A stretch of DNA of 64,000 nt from Streptomyces sp. MA5143a (GTDB lineage: Bacteria > Actinomycetota > Actinomycetes > Streptomycetales > Streptomycetaceae), in contig NZ_OLMK01000026.1 of the NCBI RefSeq assembly GCF_900290235.1, positions 1 to 64,000 of the forward strand, in the 5' to 3' direction. The notes under the pieces were generated by a model that was not told the origin of the DNA, ran no database searches, and saw nothing but the letters and a program-made list of their open reading frames with translations. The first letter of the stretch is position 1. Each line of letters opens with the position of its first letter. Below, piece by piece: positions 15,874-24,196 of this stretch. The position numbers and the translations under genes were made by a program.

Positions 15874-17868
15874 GTGCGCAGACGCACCCTTCCGACGGCC
15901 ACCGCGCTGGCCGTCCTCTTCAGTTCGGCCGCGCTCGCGGTCACCGGGGCCACGCCCGCCGTCGCCGACACCAGTACGCCGCTGCCGGTGCAGTCGGCCG
16001 GGGACATCGTCGTCGACGGCGCCCACCAGCGGGTCTTCGTCTCCGATCCGGTCGGCGGCAAGGTCGTCGCCACCGACTACGCGGGCAACGTCGTCGGCAC
16101 CGTGGCCTCGCTGCCCGGTGCCAAGGGTCTGGAGCTGTCCCCCGACTCGGGCACGCTGTACGCGGCTGTGCCGGGGGACGACTCCCTCGTGGCCATCGAC
16201 ACCGCGACGGTCACCGAGGCGAAGCGGTACCCGACGGGCGAGGGCACCGACCCGCAGTACCCGGCGTGGGCCGGCGGCAAGCTGTGGTTCGGCTACGGCC
16301 CCGCCGCCCAGGGCAACATTGGCTCGCTCGACGTGTCCGGCTCCGACCCCGTGGTCACCCTCAAGCAGGCCGGCGGCTGGTACACGGCCCCCATGCTGGC
16401 CTCCACGCCCGGCGCCCCGAACACCCTGGCGGCCGGCGTCGAGGGCGTGAGCCCGGCCACCGTGGCCGTCTACGACGTGTCGTCGGGGACGGCGACGAAG
16501 ACGGCGACCGGCCCGAACACCAACGACTACGTGGCGAGCAACCTGCGCGACCTCGCCCTCACCCCGGACGGCTCCCACCTCGTGGTGGCCAGCGGCGCCC
16601 CGTACTACCAGCAGGTGTACAGGACGTCCGACCTGACGCCGGACGGCAAGTACCCGACCGACGCGTACCCGAACGCCGTCGACATCGCCCCCGACGGCAC
16701 GGTCGCCGCGGGCATCGACGGCGTGTACGAGCCGGACGTGTGGGTCTACGAGCCGGGCACCACCAGCGCCGAGCACGTCTACGACTTCACGGACACCGCC
16801 GACGGCACCGGCGCGGGCACCCTCGTGCCCGGCGGCCTCGCCTTCGCGCCCGACGAGTCGCACCTGTTCGCGGTGGTCGCCACCAGCTCCGGCGGCTACG
16901 CGCTGCGCGACCTCGACGACACCGTCCCGGCGCCCACGACCCTCTCGGTGAACGCGCCCGCGACGGCGACCCGCGCCAAGGAGCTGACGGTCACCGGCAA
17001 GCTGACCTCGGACACGGCCTTCGCCCCGGGGACGACCCTCACCGTCACCCGCACCGACCTGGAGTCCCCGTCGGGCAAGGCGCTCGCCCCGGTCACGGTC
17101 GCCGCGGACGGCACGTACGCCTTCAAGGACACCCCGCCGGCCGGCGGCTCCGTCACGTACGCCGTCTCCTACGCGGGCGACACCAAGCACACCGCCGCGA
17201 GCGCCTCCGACACCGTCGAGGTCTCCCGTGCCACGTCCACGCTGACGCTCAACAAGAACGGCAGCACGTACGCGTACGGCGCGGACGTCTCGTTCACGGC
17301 GCACCTCGGCACCACGTACAAGAACCGCACGGTCGAGATCTGGGCCGACCCCTACGGCTCCGACAAGCCCGACAAGCTGGTCAAGTCGGGGACGGTGAAC
17401 TCCTCGGGGAACCTGTCGGTCACCCTCGACCTGACCCGTGACACCAAGCTCACGGCCAAGTTCGCGGGCGACGCCCGCTACAAGCCGGTGAGCGCGACGA
17501 GCCGCGTCTACACCAAGGTCAGCGTGTCGACGACCCCGAGCCGTCACTACAAGACGAACTACGCCTGGAGCCACACCTACTACTACTTCCGCAAGTCCGT
17601 GGACCCGTTGTTCACGACGCGGATGACCTCCTACCCGGGCCGCAAGTACCGGGTCGAGATACAGGGCTACTACCAGGGTGCCTGGCACACCACGGGCAAG
17701 GAGTACTTCGCCCTGGAATCGGGCGGCGTGGGCGCGGTCGAACTGACCGGAACCCCGAGCACGGGCGTCCGTTTCCGGATCCGTTCCGCGTATATCGACA
17801 CGTCCTCCGGCGACAATGTCAACACCACGACGTACGGCAGCTGGAAGTACTTCATCTTCACCAGCTGA
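15874..17868 (+). CDS. Secreted beta-propeller/Ig-like surface protein, paralogue 3
   Basis: The 664-aa precursor has a signal peptide (1-32, ending PAVA), a propeller, two Ig-like domains and the common C-terminal module. Its C-terminal module (about 550-664) differs most from those of copies 1 and 2 (SVDPLFTTRMTSYPG, GYYQGAWHTTGKEYF). It starts at GTG 15874 with AAGG upstream and has no own copy of the promoter block. It should therefore depend on the paralogue 2 promoter. Export and a binding role are inferred as for the other copies. Confidence 0.87.
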   Translation: MRRRTLPTATALAVLFSSAALAVTGATPAVADTSTPLPVQSAGDIVVDGAHQRVFVSDPVGGKVVATDYAGNVVGTVASLPGAKGLELSPDSGTLYAAVPGDDSLVAIDTATVTEAKRYPTGEGTDPQYPAWAGGKLWFGYGPAAQGNIGSLDVSGSDPVVTLKQAGGWYTAPMLASTPGAPNTLAAGVEGVSPATVAVYDVSSGTATKTATGPNTNDYVASNLRDLALTPDGSHLVVASGAPYYQQVYRTSDLTPDGKYPTDAYPNAVDIAPDGTVAAGIDGVYEPDVWVYEPGTTSAEHVYDFTDTADGTGAGTLVPGGLAFAPDESHLFAVVATSSGGYALRDLDDTVPAPTTLSVNAPATATRAKELTVTGKLTSDTAFAPGTTLTVTRTDLESPSGKALAPVTVAADGTYAFKDTPPAGGSVTYAVSYAGDTKHTAASASDTVEVSRATSTLTLNKNGSTYAYGADVSFTAHLGTTYKNRTVEIWADPYGSDKPDKLVKSGTVNSSGNLSVTLDLTRDTKLTAKFAGDARYKPVSATSRVYTKVSVSTTPSRHYKTNYAWSHTYYYFRKSVDPLFTTRMTSYPGRKYRVEIQGYYQGAWHTTGKEYFALESGGVGAVELTGTPSTGVRFRIRSAYIDTSSGDNVNTTTYGSWKYFIFTS

Positions 17869-17893
17869 CGTCCCGTCGGCTTCGATCACCACC

Positions 17894-17926
17894 CGAGCGC
17901 GTCCGGTTCAACTCCGGGCGCGCTCG
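17894..17926 (+). terminator. Stem-loop terminator after the propeller pair
   Basis: CGAGCGCGTCCGG pairs with CCGGGCGCGCTCG (one wobble) around a 7-base loop, 26 bases after the stop of paralogue 3. Confidence 0.7.
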
Positions 17927-17981
17927 CGGTCGTTGGGGACGGATGAGGGTGCGGCAAGGTTCCCGTGACCACTGTGAGGAA

Positions 17982-18072
17982 CGAGTCATTCCGAATCATT
18001 TCGAAAGCGCTCTCCCTTACCTGCCGGTACGTGTGAGGATACGCGGACCCTGCCGAAAACTTGAGATCTCAA
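17982..18072 (+). promoter_or_regulatory. Candidate operators upstream of the response regulator gene
   Basis: Two abutting 10-bp direct repeats, CGAGTCATTC and CGAATCATTT, lie at 17982-18001. A perfect 12-bp palindrome, TTGAGATCTCAA, lies at 18061-18072. Half-sites one helical turn apart are typical of OmpR-family dimers, so autoregulation is plausible. The palindrome sits in the untranslated leader. Confidence 0.4.
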
Positions 18073-18102
18073 TCTGAGGTCACGGTCGCAAAGGAACAGG
18101 AC

Positions 18103-18819
18103 ATGACCGCCCCTGTGCCCTCTGTTGTCTCTTCGGACACGGGCCGCCTTCTCGTCGTGGACGACGAGGAGGGGATCCGTTCCATGCTCACCATGGCCCT
18201 GGAGTTCCTCGGCTACCAGGTGATCCCCGCGGCCACCGGGCGCCAGGCGCTCCAGGCCGTCACGCGCCACGACCCCGATCTGATCCTCCTCGACGTCAAC
18301 CTGCCCGACCTCGGCGGCTTCGAGGTCTGCCGGACGCTGCGCGAACGCGGCAACGCGGTACCGGTGCTCTTCCTCACCGGGCTCGGCGGCGTCGACGACC
18401 GGGTGCGCGGCCTCGACATGGGTGGCGACGACTTCGTCACGAAACCCTTCGAACTGAAGGAGGTCGCCGCCCGGGTGCGCGCGCTGCTCCGCCGCGCGGG
18501 CGGCGCCCCACCCGCCCCCGACCGCAACCGGCTGCGCGCCGGGGAGGTCCAGCTCGACGCCGACGCCCACCAGGTGTGGGCCGCGGGCCGCCCCGTCGAC
18601 CTCACCACCACGGAGTTCGCGCTCCTGCGCTACCTCATGGAGAACCCAGGCCGTGTCCTGTCCCGCGGGCAGATCCAGGAACGCGTCTGGAACCACCGTG
18701 ACGAGGGCTCCGGCGTCGTCGACACCTACATCTACTATCTGCGCCGCAAACTGGGCGAACCCGGCCAGTCACTGATACGCACGGTCCGGGGGGTGGGCTA
18801 CCAGCTGTGCACCAACTGA
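18103..18819 (+). CDS. OmpR-family response regulator
   Basis: The 238-aa protein has a receiver domain (about 13-130) with the acidic pair DDEE near the N-terminus, phospho-acceptor Asp in LILLDVNLPD, and the Thr/Lys pair LFLTG and TKPFELKE. A winged-helix DNA-binding domain follows (about 143-238), with TTTEFALLRYLMENPGRVLS and YIYYLRRKLGE. ATG 18103 is supported by AAGGAACAGG; in-frame TTG 18061 lies in the palindrome and is less likely. The gene precedes a histidine kinase gene by 139 bp. Together they form a classical two-component system whose signal is unknown. Confidence 0.93.
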   Translation: MTAPVPSVVSSDTGRLLVVDDEEGIRSMLTMALEFLGYQVIPAATGRQALQAVTRHDPDLILLDVNLPDLGGFEVCRTLRERGNAVPVLFLTGLGGVDDRVRGLDMGGDDFVTKPFELKEVAARVRALLRRAGGAPPAPDRNRLRAGEVQLDADAHQVWAAGRPVDLTTTEFALLRYLMENPGRVLSRGQIQERVWNHRDEGSGVVDTYIYYLRRKLGEPGQSLIRTVRGVGYQLCTN

Positions 18820-18843
18820 GCGAACGCGGAATCGCCGCGCCGG

Positions 18844-18897
18844 GCAGCGGGGGCCGTCGGGGCAGTGGGGGCCGTAGGGGCAGTGGGGGCCGTAGGG
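18844..18897 (+). repeat. 18-bp tandem repeat between response regulator and kinase
   Basis: Three copies of GCAG(C/T)GGGGGCCGT(C/A)GGG occur at 18844-18861, 18862-18879 and 18880-18897. The two last copies are identical. The repeat sits in the untranslated gap ahead of the kinase gene and consists mainly of G-runs on the coding strand. Confidence 0.85.
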
Positions 18898-18958
18898 ACC
18901 GTGGGGGTGGTGGAGCTGCCGGGAGCGGAGCGCGACGCCCCCGGCGAGGAGCGGACGG

Positions 18959-21124
18959 ATGAGCGGCTTCACCGGACTGGGCGAGACGATCAAGGCCGCC
19001 GGACTGCTCGCGACGACCACGCCGAGCGAACGGCACGCTCCCCGCGCGAACCGCGCCGCGTCGGAGCATCCCCTGCGTTCCGCCCGTGCGGGCGGCCGCA
19101 CCGTCGCCTTCTGGCTGATCGCCACGCTGGCTACCCTCGGCACCCTCGGTGCCCTCTCCGCGCACACCCTCGCCCATCATCTGACCACCCGTACCGACCG
19201 TGAGATAGAGCGGTTCAGCCGGCTCGCCTTCCCGTCGGCGGCACCGCCGCGACAGTCGACGTCGGGGGCGGGGGCGTCGCGGTCGGCGGCGGCATCGGCA
19301 CCGGGCGCGCCGTGTGGGACACCGGACGCCTCGCCGGACGCTACGTCGGCATCAGCACCGGGCTCGGTACCGGGGGCGCCGGCTGCTCCAGGGGCTTCGG
19401 AGGCTCCCGCGGCGACTCCGGGAGCCGCGTGTCCGTTCGAGGCGACGTCCGAGTCCGGGGCGAAGAGGGAGAGCGGGTCCAGGACGGGGGCCGGGTCCAG
19501 GACGGGGGCCGGGTCCGGGACGGGGACCGGGTCCGGGACGGGGACCGGGTCCGGGACGGGGACCGGAAGCACGTCGGGAGCGGGCTCCGGGACCAGGGCG
19601 AAGCCCGAGGCGGAGGCCCAGCCCGGCAGGGGGACGTCGTCCGAGGCCGACCCCAAGTCCGGGACCGACCCCAAGTCCGGGACCGCCGCCGGGGCCGGCA
19701 CCGAGTCCAGTGCGGCTGACGCTCCGTCCGGCACGGGGACGTCGTCCGGGGCCGACCCCGAGTCCGGGGCGGGCCCGGAATCCGAGGCTGACCCGGAATC
19801 CGAGGCTGACCCGGAATCCGAGGCTGACCCCTTGTCCGGGACTGACGGCGCCGAGTCCGGGGCCGCGGCCGGTGTCACGTCCGTGTCCTCGTCCGCCCCC
19901 GCGCCGCCGGCGTCGGACCGGGCCCCGGCACGGTCGTCCAAGTCGTCCACGTCGTCCACGGCGAACGGGTCCGATTCGGACCCGGACTCAGCCATCACCT
20001 CCCGGTCGGACCCGGCCGGCCCGGCGGCCCCGGCCGCCCAGGAACCGGCCGCGCGCCGGGCGGGCGAGCGGCCCGGCTCGCTCACCCTTTCCCTCCTCGA
20101 CGAGAACATCCTCGTCCTCGTCCTCGACGCGCACGGCAAGGTCGTGGAGCGCTACCCCGGCTCCGCGGGCCTGCCCGCCTTCCCCTCCCTCACCCCCGGC
20201 CGCCTCAAGGCGTCCGCGGCGCGGACCGGCCCCTCCGGGTTCGGTGAGGCCTACCGCGCCCAGGTGGTCCGCGTCCCCCTGGCCGGCCGTACCCACGAGG
20301 GCAGCTACGTGGTCACCGCCCGCTCGACGGCCGAGGACCGCCGCGCCGTCGAGCGCCTCGTCCAGGTCGAGACCACCGCCTCCCTCCCCCTGCTCGCCAC
20401 CGTCCTGTTCGGCGCGCGCCGCCTCGGCCGCCGGGAGAGGCGGGAACAGCAGGACGCGGAACGCCGGCTGCGCGAGTTCATGGCCGCCGCCGGCCACGAG
20501 CTGCGCAACCCCCTCACCACGATCTCCGGCTACGCCGAACTCGCCCGCGTGGGCGACCCCGCCTTCGAACCCATGCGGCAGGAGGCGCTCGGCCGGATCG
20601 CCACCGAGGTCGGCCGGATGAGCACCCTCATCGACGAACTCGTCCTTCTCACCCGCCTCGACCTGGGCCAACCCCTGCAACTGACCTGCGTGGACCTCGC
20701 CCAGCTCTGCCGCGATGCCGCCTCCGCCGCCCGGGACTGCCACCCCGACCACCCCGTACGGCTGCTCCTCGCGCCCGGCGACCACACCGTCACCGGTGAC
20801 CCGCTCCGTCTGCACCAGCTCGTCGCCAACCTGCTGAACAACGCCCGCGTCCACACCCCGCCCGGCACCACCACCACGCTGGGCCTCGGCACGGAGGACG
20901 GCTACCGCGTCATCGAGGTCATGGACGACGGCCCCGGCATCCCGCAGGAACTCCGCGCCCGCCTCTTCGAGCCCTTCGTCCGCGGCGAGGCCACCAAGGC
21001 ACCGGGCAGCGGACTCGGCCTCAGCATCGTCACCGCGATCGCGACGGCGCACGGTGGCACGGTCCTCCTCGAACCCTCCGGCGACGGCGCGTGGTTCAGG
21101 GTGCGGCTCCCGGCGCCCCTCTGA
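18959..21124 (+). CDS. Sensor histidine kinase with expanded low-complexity sensor region
   Basis: The 721-aa protein has an N-terminal transmembrane helix (about 44-66). A long Ser/Gly/Thr/Glu/Asp-rich region (about 80-370), much of it encoded by tandem repeats, comes next, then a small sensor-like beta domain (about 375-465). A second membrane helix (about 472-487) leads with almost no HAMP linker into the kinase core. The H-box is AAGHELRNPLTTISGY, the N-box LVANLLNNARVHTPP, and the G-boxes are DDGPGIP and GSGLGLSI, so it should be active. ATG 18959 has GAGGAG upstream. The kinase pairs with the response regulator just before it. The repetitive extracellular stretch is far longer than usual for this class and probably varies between strains. 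Confidence 0.92.
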   Translation: MSGFTGLGETIKAAGLLATTTPSERHAPRANRAASEHPLRSARAGGRTVAFWLIATLATLGTLGALSAHTLAHHLTTRTDREIERFSRLAFPSAAPPRQSTSGAGASRSAAASAPGAPCGTPDASPDATSASAPGSVPGAPAAPGASEAPAATPGAACPFEATSESGAKRESGSRTGAGSRTGAGSGTGTGSGTGTGSGTGTGSTSGAGSGTRAKPEAEAQPGRGTSSEADPKSGTDPKSGTAAGAGTESSAADAPSGTGTSSGADPESGAGPESEADPESEADPESEADPLSGTDGAESGAAAGVTSVSSSAPAPPASDRAPARSSKSSTSSTANGSDSDPDSAITSRSDPAGPAAPAAQEPAARRAGERPGSLTLSLLDENILVLVLDAHGKVVERYPGSAGLPAFPSLTPGRLKASAARTGPSGFGEAYRAQVVRVPLAGRTHEGSYVVTARSTAEDRRAVERLVQVETTASLPLLATVLFGARRLGRRERREQQDAERRLREFMAAAGHELRNPLTTISGYAELARVGDPAFEPMRQEALGRIATEVGRMSTLIDELVLLTRLDLGQPLQLTCVDLAQLCRDAASAARDCHPDHPVRLLLAPGDHTVTGDPLRLHQLVANLLNNARVHTPPGTTTTLGLGTEDGYRVIEVMDDGPGIPQELRARLFEPFVRGEATKAPGSGLGLSIVTAIATAHGGTVLLEPSGDGAWFRVRLPAPL
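19475..19564 (+). repeat. 18-bp coding minisatellite, five copies
   Basis: Five abutting copies of GGGTCC(A/G)GGACGGGG(G/A)CC occur at 19475-19564. They encode a Gly/Thr/Ser hexapeptide repeat (SGTGTG type) in the extracellular part of the histidine kinase. Copies 1-2 and 3-5 form two identical classes, a sign of recent slippage. The unit is a multiple of three, so copy-number change keeps the frame. Confidence 0.88.
19775..19828 (+). repeat. 18-bp coding repeat, three copies
   Basis: CCGGAATCCGAGGCTGAC is repeated exactly three times at 19775-19828. It encodes PESEAD hexapeptides in the acidic part of the kinase sensor region. Confidence 0.85.
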
Positions 21125-21267
21125 TGCGGAGGCGGTGTGAACGGTTGGCAAAGGGAGGTGCTTTTTACCGAGACTTGACCGGTTTCGGATCAAACTCTGA
21201 TCAAGCTTCGATCCGATCCGGATCCGCGCCCGCTTAAGTGATCGGCGTGCGGGGGCACATCATCGGT

Positions 21268-21375
21268 GTGACCTCGCACAACTCCCCCTCCGAGGTCGGC
21301 CCGGCGCGCACTCTGATCGACGGCTCATCGATCTGCGACGAACGGAACGACGGCTCATCGGCCCGGCTCGACTAA
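21268..21375 (+). CDS. Possible 35-aa Ser/Asp-rich peptide
   Basis: A GTG at 21268 opens a 35-codon frame ending at TAA 21373-21375, overlapping the stop of the convergent gene by a few bases. The peptide is hydrophilic and repeats the tetrapeptide DGSS (IDGSSICDERNDGSSARLD), from the DNA repeat GACGGCTCATCG at 21320 and 21349. The ribosome-binding site is poor. The region upstream has a TTGACC -35-like element (21175) and several GATC-rich repeats. Confidence 0.28.
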   Translation: MTSHNSPSEVGPARTLIDGSSICDERNDGSSARLD

Positions 21376-22646
21376 CCGGGTACGTGCTGGGCCGACCTCA
21401 ACTCGGCCAGGTGTTGCCGCACATGGTGCAGGGCCCCTTCCCTCCGCCCCGGCACCCGGCTCCGCAACTCGACCAGCCGCAGCCCCAGTTCACCGGCCCG
21501 CCGCGGGTCGCCGATCTGCCCCCACTGGTGGTGGGCCCGGTCGACGGCCGCCTCGACCGCCGGGTCCCGCACATCCTGCCCCGCGGCCAGCCGCGCCTCG
21601 GCCACGCCCATCCACGTCCCGCAGCTGCGGGCCGCGTCGCCGGCGAACATCGCCAGGTCCGCCCGCACCTCACGCCAGTGCAGCTCCTGTGCCGTCCCCG
21701 CCCCGAACTCCCGCCGGGCGGCCTCCTCCCACCGGGCGGCGAGGGCGTCGGCCTCGGCGTGCCGCCCGTCCTGCACGGCGGTCGTGATGGCGAGATGAGG
21801 ATCGTCGACCTCCGCGCCCGCGGCCTCGGCTTCCCTCGACTCCGCGCCCCCGTCCTCGGCTTCCCCCGCCTTCGCGGCCCCGGTCCTCGCCTTCGGCACC
21901 CCGGCGGGCGGCTCGGGCAGGACGATGACCTGCCCGGACAGAACCGTGGCCTGCTCCGGCAGGACCACGGCCGGCTCGGGCACGACGGCGACCGGTTCTC
22001 CCCGCGGCCCGCCGCCGGGGGCCCCCGCGTCCTGGGCCAGGAGGATGTCCCCGTACTCCGTCGTGCGGAGCAGCACCTGCTCGTGCAGGACCGAGGGAAG
22101 CAGGCGCTGGCCGCTGCGCAGTATCGTCGCGAGGGCCTTCATGTACTGCGGTACGGCCACACCGCGCCGGGACGGCGGCGGCGCGATCCGCCCGTACACG
22201 TTCGCCCCCGGGCCGACCGGCAGCGGCCGCCCCGCCAGTTGCCGCCACACCTCGGCGTCGGCGTGCAGATCGAGGAACAGGGTCGTGGATCCGGGTGCCC
22301 GCAGCCGGAGTTCCTCGACCATCCAGTGCCAGGGGAACGCGGTGTAGCGCACGGTCGCCGGGGTGGTGCGGGCCAGCGCGAGATGCACGAGCCGCTGCTT
22401 GCGGTCGAGTTGCAGCTGCCCGGTGAGGTACACGGTGAGCGGGCCGGGCGCGGTGGCCGCCGCCCGCAGCCGGGTGAGGACGGCCTGCGGCTCCAGGGGG
22501 TCGGCGAGTTCGACGACGTTCGCCGTGCCCGTGCCGGACAGCACCTCGGGCGAGACGGCCGCGAGGACGGGAAGCACGGAGGCCGCGTCCACCAGGCACC
22601 CCTTGCCCACGGGCGAGGCCGCGAGCAGCAGCACGGTTCCGGGCAT
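21372..22646 (-). CDS. Caspase-fold-like protein with helical C-terminal region
   Basis: The protein has about 424 aa. The N-terminal domain (1-190) has the strand order of a caspase/CHAT-like fold. PLTVYLTGQLQLDRKQ stands where such enzymes have the catalytic GHG, and TTLFLDLHADAE where they have DxCHSG, so both catalytic residues appear to be missing. A Pro/Glu-rich linker (about 205-290) contains degenerate VVLPEPA repeats. The C-terminal part (about 290-424) is helical and TPR-like. The fold assignment is inference from pattern. ATG 22646 was chosen because GGGAGG precedes it by six bases; an ATG at 22661 is also in frame. The SpoIIE phosphatase gene lies 127 bp upstream on the same strand. 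Confidence 0.7.
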   Translation of the reverse strand: MPGTVLLLAASPVGKGCLVDAASVLPVLAAVSPEVLSGTGTANVVELADPLEPQAVLTRLRAAATAPGPLTVYLTGQLQLDRKQRLVHLALARTTPATVRYTAFPWHWMVEELRLRAPGSTTLFLDLHADAEVWRQLAGRPLPVGPGANVYGRIAPPPSRRGVAVPQYMKALATILRSGQRLLPSVLHEQVLLRTTEYGDILLAQDAGAPGGGPRGEPVAVVPEPAVVLPEQATVLSGQVIVLPEPPAGVPKARTGAAKAGEAEDGGAESREAEAAGAEVDDPHLAITTAVQDGRHAEADALAARWEEAARREFGAGTAQELHWREVRADLAMFAGDAARSCGTWMGVAEARLAAGQDVRDPAVEAAVDRAHHQWGQIGDPRRAGELGLRLVELRSRVPGRREGALHHVRQHLAELRSAQHVPG

Positions 22647-22773
22647 CGGTTCCCTCCCCATCGATCACGTACGCCAGCCAGCACCGTAACCGCTGCGCGT
22701 GCAAACGGGGAAAGGACCGGGTGGGACCGCCCCCGTCGGGGGAGGTTCCGGTCAACGGACCGCCTCCTTCCGG

Positions 22774-24069
22774 TCAGGGGACCGCGGTGGCGCCGGGGGG
22801 ACGTCCGGTGCCGGTGCCGCGGCGCACCGCGAAGATCGTCGTGTCGTCGTCGAGAAGTCCGCCGGTATGGCCGAGGACCCCGTCGTGGACGAGCCGCACG
22901 AGGGCGGCCGGGTCGGTCGCGGCACGCGGATCGGCGGCGATCGCCCGGCTCAGACAGGCGCGCAGGGGGAAGAACACCCCGTCCCCGTCCCGCGCCTCCG
23001 TCACCCCGTCGGTGACCAACACCAACGACTCGTCGGGGGCGAGCCGCACGGTGATGCCGGCACAGCCCGCTCCGCCGGCGGTCGGTGGACCGGTCGGGTT
23101 CGTGGGTTCCAACTCGCTGAGGCCCAGGGGGAGTCCGTCGCCCAGCGTGAGGACGCGAACGCCGCCGGGGGAGACCAGCAGCGGGGGTTCGTGGCCGAAG
23201 TTGATGATGTCGACGGTGAGGGTGTCGAGGTCCGTCATGTCGGGGCCCCAGTCGGTGCGTTCGCTGCGCAGCTCGGGGAAGTCGAGGAGCACGGCGGTCG
23301 CGAAGCGTTCCGCGTCGTCGCGGCCGACATGGGCGCAGTAGCGGACGTGGCGGATCATCCGGGTCTCCAGCCGTTCGGCCACCGTGCCGGGTTCCGCCTC
23401 GTAGTACGCGGCCTCCCGGAACGTGCCCAGCAGCACGGACGCCGCCTCCACCGCCCCGAGGCCCTTGCCCTGGACGTCGCCGAGGAGGACGCGCGTGCCG
23501 TGCGGGCTCGGCTGGATGTCGTAGAAGTCGCCGCCGACGCGGGCCTCGCTGTCCGCCGCGAGATACACCTCGGCGTGGTCGAGGCCGCCGACGTGCGGCG
23601 GCAGCTGGCGCAGCAGGATCTTGCGGGTGGTGTCGACGACGGCCCGCATGTGCAGCATCCGCTCCTGCCCGCGCAGCCGCACCACGCAGGCCAGTACGGA
23701 CATCACCCCGCCGAGCGCGAGCAGGATGAAGTCGGGAAGACCGCTGCGGTACTGGTGCGGCCAGGCGTTGTCGACCAGGTAGTACGCGATCATCGCCAGC
23801 ACCGCGAACATCGCCGTCGTCCACACCCCGCAGACCGCGGCGGCGATCCCCGGCACCAGCACCAGCCACGAGATGACCCGGAAGTCACCGCCGGTCACCC
23901 AGTCGAGGGCGGGGACGGCGCACAGCACGATTAGCGGCGGAAGCCAGGCGACGCTGCGGCCGCGCACCCGCAGCAGTTGCTGCCGCTCCACGGGGTCCGG
24001 CGCCCGGCGCGCACGCGGCATCGGCATCCGCATGTCCCTCAGCGAAGCACGCCACCACGCCCCGCGCAT
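22774..24069 (-). CDS. Membrane-anchored SpoIIE/RsbU-type PP2C phosphatase
   Basis: The 431-aa protein has four N-terminal membrane helices (about 41-56, 66-80, 83-98, 112-130) and a PP2C SpoIIE domain (about 165-410). Metal-binding motifs are visible: RVGGDFYD with Asp181, LLGDVQGKG with Asp199, and LVTDGVTEARD. Such phosphatases dephosphorylate anti-anti-sigma factors in partner-switching pathways. No antagonist or kinase gene is adjacent, so the partner is elsewhere. The start at 24069 has GAGGG upstream; an internal ATG at 24033 with GAGGGAC is possible. The next gene on this strand is the caspase-fold-like gene. Confidence 0.9.
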   Translation of the reverse strand: MRGAWWRASLRDMRMPMPRARRAPDPVERQQLLRVRGRSVAWLPPLIVLCAVPALDWVTGGDFRVISWLVLVPGIAAAVCGVWTTAMFAVLAMIAYYLVDNAWPHQYRSGLPDFILLALGGVMSVLACVVRLRGQERMLHMRAVVDTTRKILLRQLPPHVGGLDHAEVYLAADSEARVGGDFYDIQPSPHGTRVLLGDVQGKGLGAVEAASVLLGTFREAAYYEAEPGTVAERLETRMIRHVRYCAHVGRDDAERFATAVLLDFPELRSERTDWGPDMTDLDTLTVDIINFGHEPPLLVSPGGVRVLTLGDGLPLGLSELEPTNPTGPPTAGGAGCAGITVRLAPDESLVLVTDGVTEARDGDGVFFPLRACLSRAIAADPRAATDPAALVRLVHDGVLGHTGGLLDDDTTIFAVRRGTGTGRPPGATAVP

Positions 24070-24196
24070 CCCAGCCCTCGGCCCTCGGCCCGTGACCAGG
24101 TTTTTCCCTCACTCCGACTTGCCGACGGGTCGCCCCAGGTGTGACCTGGTAAGCGGGGGCGGGCAGTCGCGGGGGAGGGAAGGAAGGAGTGCTCCC

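Noticed and set aside
19312..20621. Alternative long frames inside the kinase repeat region
   Set aside because: The 18-bp repeats keep all frames open. Only the frame continuing into the H-box and ATPase motifs is meaningful.
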